This document shows, in pieces, positions 1 to 10,089 of a stretch of DNA of 64,000 nt. Each line of letters starts with the position of its first letter. Positions within the stretch are counted from its first letter, which is position 1. Location: NCBI GenBank assembly GCA_003049465.1, contig PYSS01000064.1:124001-188000 (forward strand), given 5' to 3'. The notes under the pieces were generated by a model. That model saw only the letters and a list, made by a program, of their open reading frames with translations, was not told the origin of the DNA and searched no databases. This stretch comes from Magnaporthiopsis rhizophila. Lineage: Eukaryota; Ascomycota; Sordariomycetes; Magnaporthales; Magnaporthaceae. A program made the position numbers and the translations under genes.

Positions 1-396
1 ACTCCTGGGCCGTGATGCCAGGGGTCACTGGGAGCCCGCTGGGTCGCAGATCAGCACGAGTTTGTGTATTTTTTATTCATGCTGACGACGGCCTCGGTTT
101 CTGTGATGGTCCTACGTACATTCCCCTGCTTCAAGGATATGCGGATGTGTCTCATGGACCGGCTGTCCAAACTGCAACTCCGAGGCCGATACCGCGGTGG
201 CATAGCCTCTAGAGTTTGATATATTCTGTGGGGTCGATGACGTGCATTTCGGGAGTAAGCGCGCCGGGTATGTGCTCGGGGGCTGTGCTTCTCGGAGACG
301 TCCCCGGACGGGGATACTATTGGTGGCGGCGGCATTAGCCTGCTGCCATCGCCGCAAGGCAGGCCGGCCGAGACGGAAGCTTGCCCGGGAAGACAT
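1..396 (-). CDS. icp55: Icp55-like mitochondrial Xaa-Pro aminopeptidase, 5' part only
   Basis: Coding parts are complement(<1..27, 120..396), with an intron at 28..119 (donor GTACGT, acceptor CCCAG). The ATG at 396 opens an Arg/Ser/Ala-rich, acid-poor leader of about 70 residues, as expected of a mitochondrial presequence, ending in SRGYATAVSASELQ. It is followed by FGQPVHETHPHILEAGE, which joins across the intron to LTPGITAQE. That block is the start of the AMP_N domain in fungal Icp55 / aminopeptidase P proteins. Known role of the family: a metallopeptidase that removes one residue from mitochondrial precursors after MPP cleavage. The catalytic metal-binding half lies outside the window, so activity cannot be judged. 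The gene is divergent from dbf4. A cytosolic or other Xaa-Pro aminopeptidase paralogue is possible, but the leader favours mitochondria. Confidence 0.72.
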
Positions 397-1483
397 TTCC
401 TTGACTTGCCAACGGGTTGCGGCGCACGGGTCCAGCCAGGCAGGGTGCAACCCCAGGGGAGCGGAAGCCCGATATGGTTGTTTTTGTTTTTGTCGGCGTT
501 ATTAAACACGGGCTTAGACGGCGGGTTATGGATGGGTCACTTCATCTCGGCAGGGCTAATTTGTGCAGATGGATCGATCTCGAGTCGAGCGAGTCGCGGG
601 TTTGTTTTGTCTTTTTTCAGGTACCTCTGACAACTTGCCCAGTCAATTGACTTTCCGCCCCTTGTTTGCATGCCTCGATTGGGCCCGGTACCTTTCTAAC
701 GTTTTACCTTCCAACGGTTTCCGCGGCTCTGGGGCCGTCTGTTCACGTCGAACTGTGCAAAAAAGAGCTCTTTTTTAAAGTTGATCGCCCAGGCTTCTGG
801 GCCAGTGCTGGTTGCTGCTGTGACGAGGTTGGCTTGCACGCCAGGACCCCCACACGACCTTGCCCAATCGGGGCGTTATTATTGTTGACCAGCAAAGTGG
901 AGCGGGAGCACGGCAAAAAGGCCTGGCCCGAGCTCATCGCCCATCCAAACTTTCTCTTTGAACTCGCGCCAAATTCTTCCCTCAGACTGACCTGACCGTC
1001 CGCCGTCCGTCAGCTCGTATCCTCCTGTACCGACTGACACAGCCAGCCCGACAGCAACACAGCAAACACACCTGACGAAGCGGGGTGTGCATCGCGGTCC
1101 GATCTTTCAATCCGTCTCTTCCCGTCCTTCCTTTTGTTTTCTCTGTCTCCTCGGCTCCTAATGTCGGTGGCCGACTGAGCACTTTTTGCCCAAGCACGTC
1201 GCCCTTTTTTTCGTGTGGCGGAGACGTGTTTGCTGGTGGCGGGCCTGTCGCGTGTCCCGGCAGCAGCCAGAGAGCGCAACCCCTCCCTGGGCCCAAGCAC
1301 CAACCACACCGCATGCAGCGACATTCTCCACCCCTGGCGCCAACCCCGACTCACAACACGCGGAACCTTGCACGCTGAGCAGGCAGGCGTGCACGCAAAC
1401 CCAGCAAGCAAACCACCCTCGACTTTTAACGACGCCGTCCTCGCGACAATTTGCCTGCTCCCGCCGTGCCTGCCCACGCGCTT
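397..1483. promoter_or_regulatory. Divergent intergenic region between icp55 and dbf4
   Basis: These 1,087 bases separate two divergently transcribed start codons, so they should contain both promoters. I see pyrimidine-rich stretches typical of fungal 5' leaders (for example 1100-1150 and 1195-1215) and a CCAAT core at about 864. Short open frames on both strands show no conserved protein. Confidence 0.5.
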
Positions 1484-3683
1484 ATGGCAACTGTATCCCT
1501 ATCCGTGTCTCCGGCGTCATTCTCTGCTATGTCGACCAGGAGAGTCCCTCTCTCGAATAACCCGAATGTCGCCAATTCCCCATTGAGAGGCAGTCATGTC
1601 TCGGCTGCCGCCAATTCGTTTGGCTTCTCCAAGCAGAAGCGCTCCTATGCTAGCGCTCAGCGGGAGGAGCTCTACGGCCAGCCTCCCCCAGCCAAGAAAC
1701 AGATGCTCGGCAACGTCTCGACCTACCGCACCACCCTTCGCTCCCCGGTGAAGCCCAGGACCATCGCCCACACCGGTTCTCTGCAGCGGGTTGCTGCCGA
1801 GAGAGAGAGGGCGAGAGCCTCGCAGCAGGCCTCGAGGGTGCCCAAGATCACCGAGAGGGAGATCGAGGCGATCCAGAAGTGGGTGGCCAACCAGAAGGCC
1901 CAGTTTCCTCGCCATGTTTTCTATTTCGAGAGCGTCCCCGACGATGTGCGGGCCAAGCTGGCCCGCCAGCTGCTGGCTCTTGGTGCTGTAAGTCCTGTCC
2001 CTGACGTATCCGTCTGATGTATGCTTGCCACGCGCTCATGGCCGTTGGTCCCTGCTAACTCCAATTGTCCATTGTCTAGCGCGAAGAGAAATTCTTCTCG
2101 ATCTCCATCACTCACGTCGTCACAACGCGGCCCATCCCCCCGGCCGCGACCGCTTTCAAAGGCGCCGCGGATGCTAATGCTCCTCCCCCGGAGCACTACG
2201 ACCAGCCTCAGACTATCAACCCATCCCTCCTAAGCCGGACGAGCGATACGAACAGCACCAAGAGGAAATTGTTTGACACGGCATCGACCGGGAGGAGAGC
2301 TCCGATCCAGCTTGGCGACGATGTGGTCCGGCGTCCCAAGGTTGCCCGCAATGTGGACATACTGGAGCGGGCTCGTGAGATGGGGAAAAAGATTTGGCCC
2401 CTGGAAAAGATGCACAAGGTCGTCAACACGATCCTGGAGCCCGACCCGTACCGTAGTGCGGCTCTCGGGTTTGGCGTCAGGACTGCTGGGAGTACCCAGA
2501 CCAAATCTGTTGAAGAGGGCAGCCTCCTCCAGCTCCTGAATAAGGAGCGTGTTAGTGGCCCTTCGGATCGGGATCCCACGGCCTCGACCAAGGAGATGCA
2601 CATCTTCAAAGGCCCTCACATTTACGTCTACGACATTGAGGAGAAGCAGCGCCCCATCATGGTGCGTGAGTACGCCAAAGTTCACGACAAAAACAAGGGC
2701 GATTGGCCGCAGTTCCGAGCCTCGGCCAACGGACGCTGTCCGTTTATCGACGACGAGCCTGAAAAGCCTTCACGCAAGGAGCATACACGGCAGGCAACCG
2801 TGAACGCGGCTGTTGAGTCGGCCCTGAAGCTCAAGCCTCCAGTGCAGATATCACGTCCAAAGCCCCTGACTGGCAAACGGACCCTCGCCGAGATGGACGA
2901 GGCAAGCAATCGGGGTGCCAACACCGTCCTTGCGCCCACCGAGCTCTTCGGCCCAGCCAAAATCATCGCACCTCCCACCATCGATTTCAACCCCACCAAC
3001 GCGTTCACCAGCACAAACTGCGCCAAGCCCGCCCGGTTCCTAGCCGGCGAGCCTGTAGCGTCTGGTCTCCAGGCTTCAGGCATCACATCGGCCATTCGGT
3101 CCCAGATGGTGTCGTCGACAACGGGGACGCTAGGAGCCAAGACGGGCGTTAGCAAGGAGGTCATGGGCCTACAGCGGAAGGTTCTGCAGAAGAATGACGC
3201 CGTGTCACAGGACCCGAGCTCCCGCCGTCATAACGATTTGAGCGTGGATAGTGGTTCGTTCGTTCGTTCGGCGAGTATGGGTAACGGCCGCCGTAGGCTC
3301 GACGCGATCGACGAGTCACAAGCGGCAAAGGATGCTCGGCACAGGCGGACACATAGCGTTTCCTCGCGGCTGGCACCAAAGCCCAAGAAGCGTGATCCCA
3401 AGCCCGGGTACTGCGAGAATTGCCAGGACAAGTTTGAAGACTTTGAAGAGGTAAGCATGCACAATAAAAAACCACTAGTGACCTGCATATCTAGTGACGC
3501 AGGCTGACACCATGACTCCCACCGCAGCACATACAATCTCGCACGCACCGGAAATTCGCCGAGAACGATGAGAATTGGGCCGAGCTGGACGACCTACTCA
3601 AGGCAATTGGTCGTCGTCCCCGGCGACGATCCCACCGCGACTTCGACAGCGACTCGACGGAATACCAGGCATACGACGAATAG
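1484..3683 (+). CDS. dbf4: Dbf4/Dfp1 (NimO) regulatory subunit of the Cdc7 kinase
   Basis: Coding parts are 1484..1987, 2080..3450 and 3528..3683, giving 676 aa. Both introns are phase 0; intron 1 has a TGCTAAC branch site. All three Dbf4 motifs are present. Motif N starts at residue 169 (REEKFFSISITHVVTTRPIP) right after intron 1. Motif M is at about residues 345-392 (KGPHIYVYDIEEKQRP, then GDWPQF). Motif C is a zinc finger at residues 613-632, with C613, C616, H626 and H632 in C-x2-C-x9-H-x5-H spacing; intron 2 falls inside it. Known role: Dbf4 binds and activates Cdc7 (Hsk1), which phosphorylates MCM to fire replication origins in the nucleus. The C terminus is Arg/Asp-rich. An in-frame ATG at 1529 (MSTRRVPLSNN) is an alternative start. 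Pairs divergently with icp55. Confidence 0.93.
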
Positions 3684-5128
3684 GCTACTTGGCGCAGCCT
3701 CGTCACGTCTTGGCTTCGGAAGGGAGGGCATCATTCTCGATCTGGATTCGTCTCCCATCTGTTATTGCTGTTGCTGCACGTTTCCCCCAAAGCGGTCATA
3801 CACATTTAATCTTCCCAAGCCACCAAACACAAAAACAAACTTCTTTTGCGTCCTCCCGCCTCTCTCCCAATGCTCCCTCCCCACAATCGCGATGGATGGA
3901 TGGAGCCAGTATATGGGGATACCCTTCATTTGTCTTAACGCCATATTGTCACCCGGCAGACTTGCGTGTCATGTCGGCGTCTGCTGCATTTTCACACATT
4001 CACGGACGGCGTCTCCAATACCACATACATCGCTGACTTGTTTGATTTTTGCCCTTGCCAATTTGCCCCTAAACGTTCCAACCCTCGCTGTAGCACGATG
4101 GATCTCGCTTCTTCCTGACATCGCACTTTAGTTGATTCCCGCCGCGTTTTTTGAGACTGGCCTCTTCACTTGGCGGTGGTCCGTCTCTACGAAAGGCTCT
4201 CTGGGGCGTATAGATCTGGTCACTTACTGCATTCATTGCAAGGCGGTCTCTTGTTTTATTCTCCACTTTCTTTCATCGCATTGGTTTGGCGTCAGCGGGA
4301 TGATTTGATGTTATGGTCTCGTTCTCTAATTCCTTCTGTCGTTGTTTGGCCCCCTACTTTTTTGTCATTTTCGCGAACGGTCGTCTGCGTCGCGGGGAGG
4401 GAATACCATTGGTGGAGGAGCGCGGTTGAAGCATGGATATCACGCACATTTTGGATGACGTGGATGGGGGTACTCACTGGACGTCACGAATGCTTTCTTG
4501 CCCCAATCCTCGGTGAGGCGTCGAGGTAGACGACTCTTCCTCGGCACCACAGCCGAGCCCAGAGCCTTGTGTCGGACTAGCAATTTGGGAGAGTTGGGAG
4601 GAATCAACCGGAATTAAAGAGGGATATATCCTATTGGCATGTGTACACTGTATTATACGAATCAGAGACGGAGATTGATGGTTTTATTTTTTGTTTTAGC
4701 TATACACGTTGCCCCTCACCTCGTTGGTCTGCGTATGTCACTTCCTGTGCACACGTCCAACATGCTCTGCGCTGTCATGCATTAGGTGATTTTACAACAA
4801 GCCGCCAGGCACTTTGGGCGTCCAATGACCTGGGTGGTGGGGCTTGTGAAGCCTGTAGGTTGCTGATGATGGTTGGTGGGGTCTGGGCTCGTGCCCATGC
4901 CGCAGCTAGGTTGCCATGATGCTCACCTTCCAAATCCCAACCACACCAACTTTCTCCTGGAGCAACCAAAACCTCCCCGTTCCGACTGGTTTCTGCTGGG
5001 TGAAATCCTGGGGGCGCGAGAGTCACTAACGGGCGGGCGCGGGCTTTTACAAAAGTACCCAGCGTACTACCAGAGGCGACCTGAACGTAGCTCTCTGTTC
5101 AAGCTTCCCCAAACAAACAGACGAAACC
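3684..5128. other. Intergenic region, dbf4 3' side to atg12 5' side
   Basis: 1.4 kb between two genes on the same strand. It would hold the dbf4 3' UTR and atg12 promoter and leader. The largest open frame (3568-4131) begins inside the dbf4 last exon and its continuation has no recognisable domain. No tRNA or repeat seen. Confidence 0.5.
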
Positions 5129-5800
5129 ATGTCATCCCCGCCAACCAGGTACAGAAGCCCGCGCCTGCGACGGCCATCAACATCAGGCTCATCCGCGGCT
5201 GGCCTCCACACTACAGCAACAGCAGCCGGAGCGGCGGCGGCGGCGACATCACCACCCCGCGGCACGGCATCATCGCCTGGCGTGCCCGACGACGTGATGG
5301 ACGCAGATGTGGACGCGGACGCGGACGCGGACGGCGGCGAAGACGGCGGCGGCGGCGACGACATGCCGCTGACCATGACGGCGTCGGTGATGCTGAGCCA
5401 GCTGCCGCGCGACGCGACGGCGGCGCTGGCGGACGCGGGCGCCTTCCCGGCCGACCTCAAGGTGGTGGTGCGCTTCAAGCCCGTGGGGAGCGCGCCGCCG
5501 CTCAAGCAGGAGCTGAGCAAGATCCGCGCGTCACAGCGCTTCGACTCCGTCGTCGTGTATCTGCGGCGCAAGCTCCAGGTCGCGCCGACGGATAGCGTCT
5601 TTCTCTACATCAACTCGACTTTTGCGCCGGCGCTTGATGAGGTTGTCGGGAACCTCCATCGGGTAAGTGGCGCCCTGTCTCTCTCCCCCCATCTCGGTAA
5701 CATGGGCATGCGCACTGATCATACCGATTCTCTGCAGTGTTTCAAGGACTCCAAAGGCCAGCTGAATGTGGCGTACTCCATGACGCCAGCATTTGGATGA
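5129..5800 (+). CDS. atg12: Autophagy ubiquitin-like protein Atg12
   Basis: Coding parts are 5129..5662 and 5738..5800, giving 198 aa. The 75-nt phase-0 intron (GTAAGT to CTGCAG) has no stop in frame, so unspliced message would also read through. Residues 1 to about 100 are low complexity, with Ala, Pro and Asp runs including a DADVDADADAD stretch. The ubiquitin-like fold runs from about residue 110 (KVVVRFKPVGSAPPLKQ) through FDSVVVYLRRKL and DSVFLYINSTFAPALDE, and ends in NVAYSMTPAFG with the C-terminal glycine that Atg12 needs. Known role: Atg7/Atg10 activate this glycine and conjugate it to Atg5; Atg12-Atg5-Atg16 then drives Atg8 lipidation on the autophagosome membrane. No residues follow the glycine, so no processing is required. 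Convergent with panB, 269 bp apart. Confidence 0.93.
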   Translation: MSSPPTRYRSPRLRRPSTSGSSAAGLHTTATAAGAAAAATSPPRGTASSPGVPDDVMDADVDADADADGGEDGGGGDDMPLTMTASVMLSQLPRDATAALADAGAFPADLKVVVRFKPVGSAPPLKQELSKIRASQRFDSVVVYLRRKLQVAPTDSVFLYINSTFAPALDEVVGNLHRVSGALSLSPHLGNMGMRTDHTDSLQCFKDSKGQLNVAYSMTPAFG

Positions 5801-6069
5801 ACAAGTCGCCAGGCGAACCGACCGACCGCCTTGACCATGAACGAAAGATTTTTATATCATCTATCTTTAGCGAGCGCTGTCATATCCTCACTTACAGTAT
5901 TTTTGCGCGCGCTTGCTACATCTCTATGTTGAAAGAGTAAAAGGAGAAGAAAGGAGACAGAAAGTGGGTGGTGAGAAGACGCGAGGTATATCAGGTTCCC
6001 AAACAAACGCTACCCCTACCGATGCCCAATAAACCAAGACGCTGACTTAAAGCAAGAAGCCGGGATGGA

Positions 6070-7170
6070 TTATGAAGAAGACGGATTCTCTCCATCGGCC
6101 TTCTTGAGCCCAGCAGCGAACGCGGCAAGCTCGTCGGCCGGGATAGGGTAGGTGTGTTCGGTGGCCGGGTAGGCGCGAGACTTGACGTCGTTGCGGTAAG
6201 CCTCGATGGCCCTGAGCGACTCGGCCCAGACGTTACCGTACTGCTTGACGAACTTGGGCAGGTACCGGCCGGGAGGAAAGTTCCCCGTCAGGTCGATCTG
6301 GACCAGCACCTGGCCGGCGCAACTGTTGCCTGCACCGATACCAATGGTGGGGATGCGCAGGCGGCTGGTTATCAGGGCGGCGACCTCGGCAGGCACGGCC
6401 TCGAGGACGGTGGCGAAGCAACCCGCCTCCTGGACCGCGAGGGCGTCCTCCAGCACGGAGGCGGCGGCGGCAGCGGTGCGGCCCTGGACGCGGAAGCCGC
6501 CGAGGGCGTGTTGGCGCTGCGGTGTCAGGCCGATGTGGGCCAGGACCGGAATCCCGGCGGCGGTGATGCGGCGGATAGTGGGTGCCATCTCGCGCCCTCC
6601 CTCGAGCTTGATGGCCTGGACGCGGCCCTCCTTGACGACGCGGATGGCGGTGGCCACGGCCTGCTCGGGCGAGACCTCGTACGACCCCATGGGCAGGTCG
6701 CCGACGGTGAAGGCGGCCTTTGTGGCGCGGGCGACGGAGCGGCAGTGCAGCAGCATCTCGTCGACCACCACCTCGCTCGTGTCTTCCATGCCCAGGGCGA
6801 CCATGGCCAGGCTGTCGCCGACGAGGATAGCGTCCACACCGGCGGCGTCGGCCACGTGGGCGCTGGGGAAGTCGTGGGCCGTCACGAAGGTTATGGGCTC
6901 GCCCCTGCGGTGCATGGCGCGCAGGGTGCCCAGCGTGACTTTCTTCCGCTGGGTTGGCGGCGGCACGCCCATGGGAGAGTGCGAGCTGTGCCGGCGTTGA
7001 TCCAGCGGCTGCTGGCTGTGGTGTTGGGGCCAGGGGCAAGGGGTCAGGGTTAGGGGTCGCTTCGCGCAACTGAGGGGCTGCCCTGTCCGACGCAGTGCGG
7101 TGGTGTAGCCACTCCTGACCGCCACTGGGGCGCGCGACCTGGCCAGTGATGTGACGATTGATGGCTGCAT
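6070..7170 (-). CDS. panB: 3-methyl-2-oxobutanoate hydroxymethyltransferase (ketopantoate hydroxymethyltransferase)
   Basis: Single exon, 366 aa from the ATG at 7170. An upstream in-frame TTG at 7221 would add 17 residues but is not a likely start. Residues 1 to about 70 are Arg/Ser/Pro-rich with few acids, which suggests a mitochondrial targeting leader as in other fungal PanB proteins. The enzyme body starts near KKVTLGTLRAMHRRGEPITF. The metal ligands are seen in VGDSLAMV (Asp), GDLPMGSYE (Asp) and IKLEGG (Glu), and the catalytic Glu in VLEAVPAEVA. LTPQRQHALGGFRVQG and GIGAG complete the signature, and the fungal tail GNFPPGRYLPKFVKQYG is intact. Known reaction: it adds a hydroxymethyl group from 5,10-methylene-tetrahydrofolate to 2-oxoisovalerate, giving ketopantoate, the first committed step of pantothenate and CoA synthesis. 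Strong codon bias creates a long antisense open frame over it. Confidence 0.95.
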   Translation of the reverse strand: MQPSIVTSLARSRAPVAVRSGYTTALRRTGQPLSCAKRPLTLTPCPWPQHHSQQPLDQRRHSSHSPMGVPPPTQRKKVTLGTLRAMHRRGEPITFVTAHDFPSAHVADAAGVDAILVGDSLAMVALGMEDTSEVVVDEMLLHCRSVARATKAAFTVGDLPMGSYEVSPEQAVATAIRVVKEGRVQAIKLEGGREMAPTIRRITAAGIPVLAHIGLTPQRQHALGGFRVQGRTAAAAASVLEDALAVQEAGCFATVLEAVPAEVAALITSRLRIPTIGIGAGNSCAGQVLVQIDLTGNFPPGRYLPKFVKQYGNVWAESLRAIEAYRNDVKSRAYPATEHTYPIPADELAAFAAGLKKADGENPSSS

Positions 7171-8792
7171 GTTTACAGTACGCGAATTTCTGAGGGAATT
7201 ATGCGGCGCGGCCGAGTACAAGGTACTTTATGTATAACCAACGACAAGATATGCAAGCAATTGGAGGGATTGAAGTGGCCGGATGTTGGTGCCTCGTGCG
7301 TATTCAATCTGTCTGGGAAAAGAAAATGAAGAGGAGATGAGAGTTGAACTCCCATTGCGAAATTTGTCGGGCGCGTGCTCTCGCTGCTTTAATAAGTCAA
7401 GGTCATGATAATTTTTACTCGCGTACAATCCAGTATCATCATCACCGCCCACCCGGTCCGCCCGCTGGTGGTTCAATTTTTTTGCCCCCCCCCCCCTTCC
7501 CCCCCCTTGGTCCCAGCTCTTCCCGCGTTCAGCTATGGTCCGTCCAGAGTTGTCCGCCCACCTGTGTAAAGATAGGTACCAGAGCCACATGATTTAGCGC
7601 CACGAGTTGACTTGCATCGCAGCAGCGCGGGACGAGCGATGCAGGACATCCATCGCAATCAATTCAGGCGGGCGGCTGTGGCTGCACGGGTGGGCCCCTT
7701 GCCCTGAACAACAGTGCCGAGGTTGAAAGGAGAGCTGAAAGAATTGAGGACCGTGGCGCAGGTCCGCTCGCTACCAGCATTCAACAGCCAGGACAATAAG
7801 AACAGCGATCGCGGACTTGGCCGAGGGGTCGTTGATGAGGCGACTGATACGTTGAAGACAGTGATGTGCGGGTGCAGTTGCAGTTGTAGTTGCAGTCGTA
7901 GTTGCAGTTGCTGGATTGCATCATGGATAGTAGCAACCGGCATGGACGTGAAGGAGACGGGAGGATGTTCTCCCCCTACCTCAAACAAGACAGGCGATCA
8001 CCTTCAGCTGAGGCCTGGTGCATCTCGGAGACCACAAACGATGCACCCCATTTCGGTGGCGTCTTTAGCAAGGGACCAGGGCGAGAGCACATCAGGCCGG
8101 TCAGGGCTTGGGTACCTAGAGCTTGGGCTTGGGCCGATTGTGCAAGAACGGTGGTTAGAGATGTTTTACAAGCCACTAAACGGGCACTGACAGGACAGAA
8201 GCTGGCCGTTTCGATACAAAGGAAGGCCCAAGATCAGCACGCTCGGCCTATCCCCAGTTTCGGCCCACTTGAGGTGACTCGTCCCGCCCCTCAGCTGGCT
8301 TATCGGGCACTCATGACCCTGGCTTATCACCGGCCTCCACATCGCCGCTGAATCCCCGCTTGCAGCTCAAACCGCCTGAGGTTGGGTAACCTTTGACGCC
8401 GCCTTTCTTCAAAGCCGACTCCTGACTTGGCACGACAAACCATCACCTTGGAACTCTACCTACTGCTGTCTTCTTCATTCCTTGAAAGGTTCCGCTGCTT
8501 CTCTCAATCTAGCCTAGCCTACCTACCCGTCGCCGACACGGTCCATTTCATCCGCGTGCATCCGTAATCGACCCCCACCCCCTACCAGTGGCAAGCCCAG
8601 CACGTGCGATCGACTGCAACTCCATCGGCCCTTCGCGACGCTCCCCGACCCAGCTGACCGACTGACCGGCCGACAGATCCATCCCGAAACCGTTTCCTTC
8701 TGACGATCGCGACCGCGGCGGACTAGGCCCCGGAATCCAGCAACCCATACGTCCCCCGCCGAAACAAACAAACAACCCCTTGGATCGTCAAA
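7171..8792. other. Divergent intergenic region panB / ubc8
   Basis: 1.6 kb between two divergent starts. It contains C-rich homopolymers (about 7485-7508), a GTTGCA/GTTGTA hexamer-like repeat (about 7875-7915) and a CT-rich, A-poor leader just before the ubc8 ATG. Open frames here (7714-8190, 7902-8351) are low complexity with no recognised domain. Confidence 0.5.
7485..7508. repeat. Poly(C) tract
   Basis: Two runs of C separated by a TT. A homopolymer of this kind in a promoter region is a length-variable site and a place where sequencing is unreliable. Confidence 0.8.
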
Positions 8793-10089
8793 ATGAGTAG
8801 CCCAAGACGGCGGATCGAGACGGATGTATGCCTCCGCCAGCTTCGTGTCGCGCTCGTGCTTCCGCCAGAGCCACGGACTATGCCCTGTCGAGAGCCAGCC
8901 AGGTTACTGACTGAACGCCTGCTCCCCGCCTGTCTGTCTAGGTCATGAAGTTCGTCCCACATACACCGGATCCGGCCCAGCCGCCCCCTTTCCTGAAGGA
9001 CCTCTTGACTGACCCGCCGTCCCCGCCAGGATGTACGATAGGAGCGCGCCGACCCTATACCGCTTTCGCTTACTGACGTGCGCAGGTTCATGAGCGACTA
9101 CGAGGTCACTCTGGTCAACGACAACAGTATGCCAGCGCTGCCGCTCCCCCGTTCCCGACATATCCACGAACGACTGACTGACGTGTCCTCCAGTGTGAGC
9201 ATCCGGGAATTCGATGTTTTGTAGCGGGCCTTTGTTTCATGGTGCTTCACTGCTGGTGCTGAGACCGCTCCAAATGGCGCAGGCAAGAATTCTATGTCAT
9301 ATTCAAGGGACCTCCAGAGAGTCAGTAACTTCTTGGGCCGGAACGGCGAGATGCCCAGTCGACCGACCCTGGCACACTCGGGCCGGTAGCAGGACGAAGA
9401 AACGGTTAAGGATGGGACCGCTAACAGCCCCCGAACTGGACAGCCCCTTTCGAAGGCGGCACGTGGAAAGTCCACGTCGAGCTCCCCGACCAGTACCCTT
9501 ACAAGTCTCCCAGCATCGGCTTCGTCAACCGCATATTTCACCCCAATATTGACGAGCTGTAAGTCTTTCCGGTGGGAGAGGCGCTGCCACGGCCACCAAG
9601 ACAGCCAAGCAGCCCTTCAGATTAGAAGGACGAAAAGGAGAGCCAGAAAGACTGAGAAGGTTTTCCGGGCGAATGCCCCTCGTTTTAAACATGACCCTAG
9701 ATCCGGGTCCGTCTGCCTGGACGTCATCAACCAGACGTGGTCGCCCATGTTCGACATGATCAACATCTTCGAGGTTTTTCTGCCGCAGCTGCTGCGGTAT
9801 CCGAACCCGACGGATCCCCTGAACGGCGAGGCGGCGGCACTGCTCATGCGTGAGCCCAAAAGCTACGATGCCAAGGTCAAGGGTGAGCGACTTGGCTTGG
9901 ACCCTTCACGCAGAATCGCTGAGCTGACGGGCGAGACCGTCACAAACAGAGTATGTACAAAAGTACGCCAACAGTGACACGACCAACGAAGGGGGCGCCG
10001 AGACCGAGGATGACGACGACATGTCCTCCGTCGCGAGCTTTGGCGACGACGACGATGAAGAGCCGGCCGGAAAGATGGACGATGTCTGA
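8793..10089 (+). CDS. ubc8: Ubiquitin-conjugating enzyme E2, Ubc8/UBE2H type
   Basis: Proposed coding parts: 8793..8825, 8942..8949, 9086..9126, 9194..9194, 9283..9320, 9444..9558, 9701..9882 and 9950..10089, giving 185 aa. The order of conserved blocks fixes the frame: MSSPRRRIETD, VMK, FMSDYEVTLVNDN, MQEFYVIFKGPPE, then TPFEGGTWKVHVELP. The HPN motif is at residues 73-75 and the catalytic Cys at 84 in SGSVCLDVINQTW; PQLLRYPNPTDPLNGEAA and a strongly acidic tail (from about residue 150, ending MDDV) follow, all as in UBE2H/Ubc8. Known role: it takes ubiquitin from E1 and works with the GID/CTLH E3 ligase, for example in degrading gluconeogenic enzymes. Two exons are extraordinarily small (8 nt and 1 nt); see findings. 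If the 1-nt exon is wrong, the likely alternatives are an indel in the assembly or a non-canonical splice site. Convergent with the CIA30 gene. Confidence 0.9.
9194..9194 (+). other. ubc8: Candidate single-nucleotide exon of ubc8
   Basis: The base T is preceded by an acceptor (CCTCCAG, 9187-9193, with CTGAC branch motifs at about 9173-9182) and followed at once by a consensus donor GTGAGC (9195-9200). Exon 3 ends with A at phase 1 and the next exon begins with G at 9283, so A+T+G gives the conserved Met of VNDN-M-QEF. Flanking introns are 67 and 88 nt, both normal for fungi. Inferred, not observed in RNA. Confidence 0.6.

Noticed and set aside
6154..7053. 299-codon open frame on the + strand
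   Set aside because: Exactly antisense to panB; product is Gly/Asp/His-rich without a domain, a codon-bias shadow.
7343..7420. Possible tRNA (GAGTTGAACTCCCA resembles a T-arm on the minus strand)
   Set aside because: T stem has a mismatch and no matching acceptor, D or anticodon arm could be folded.
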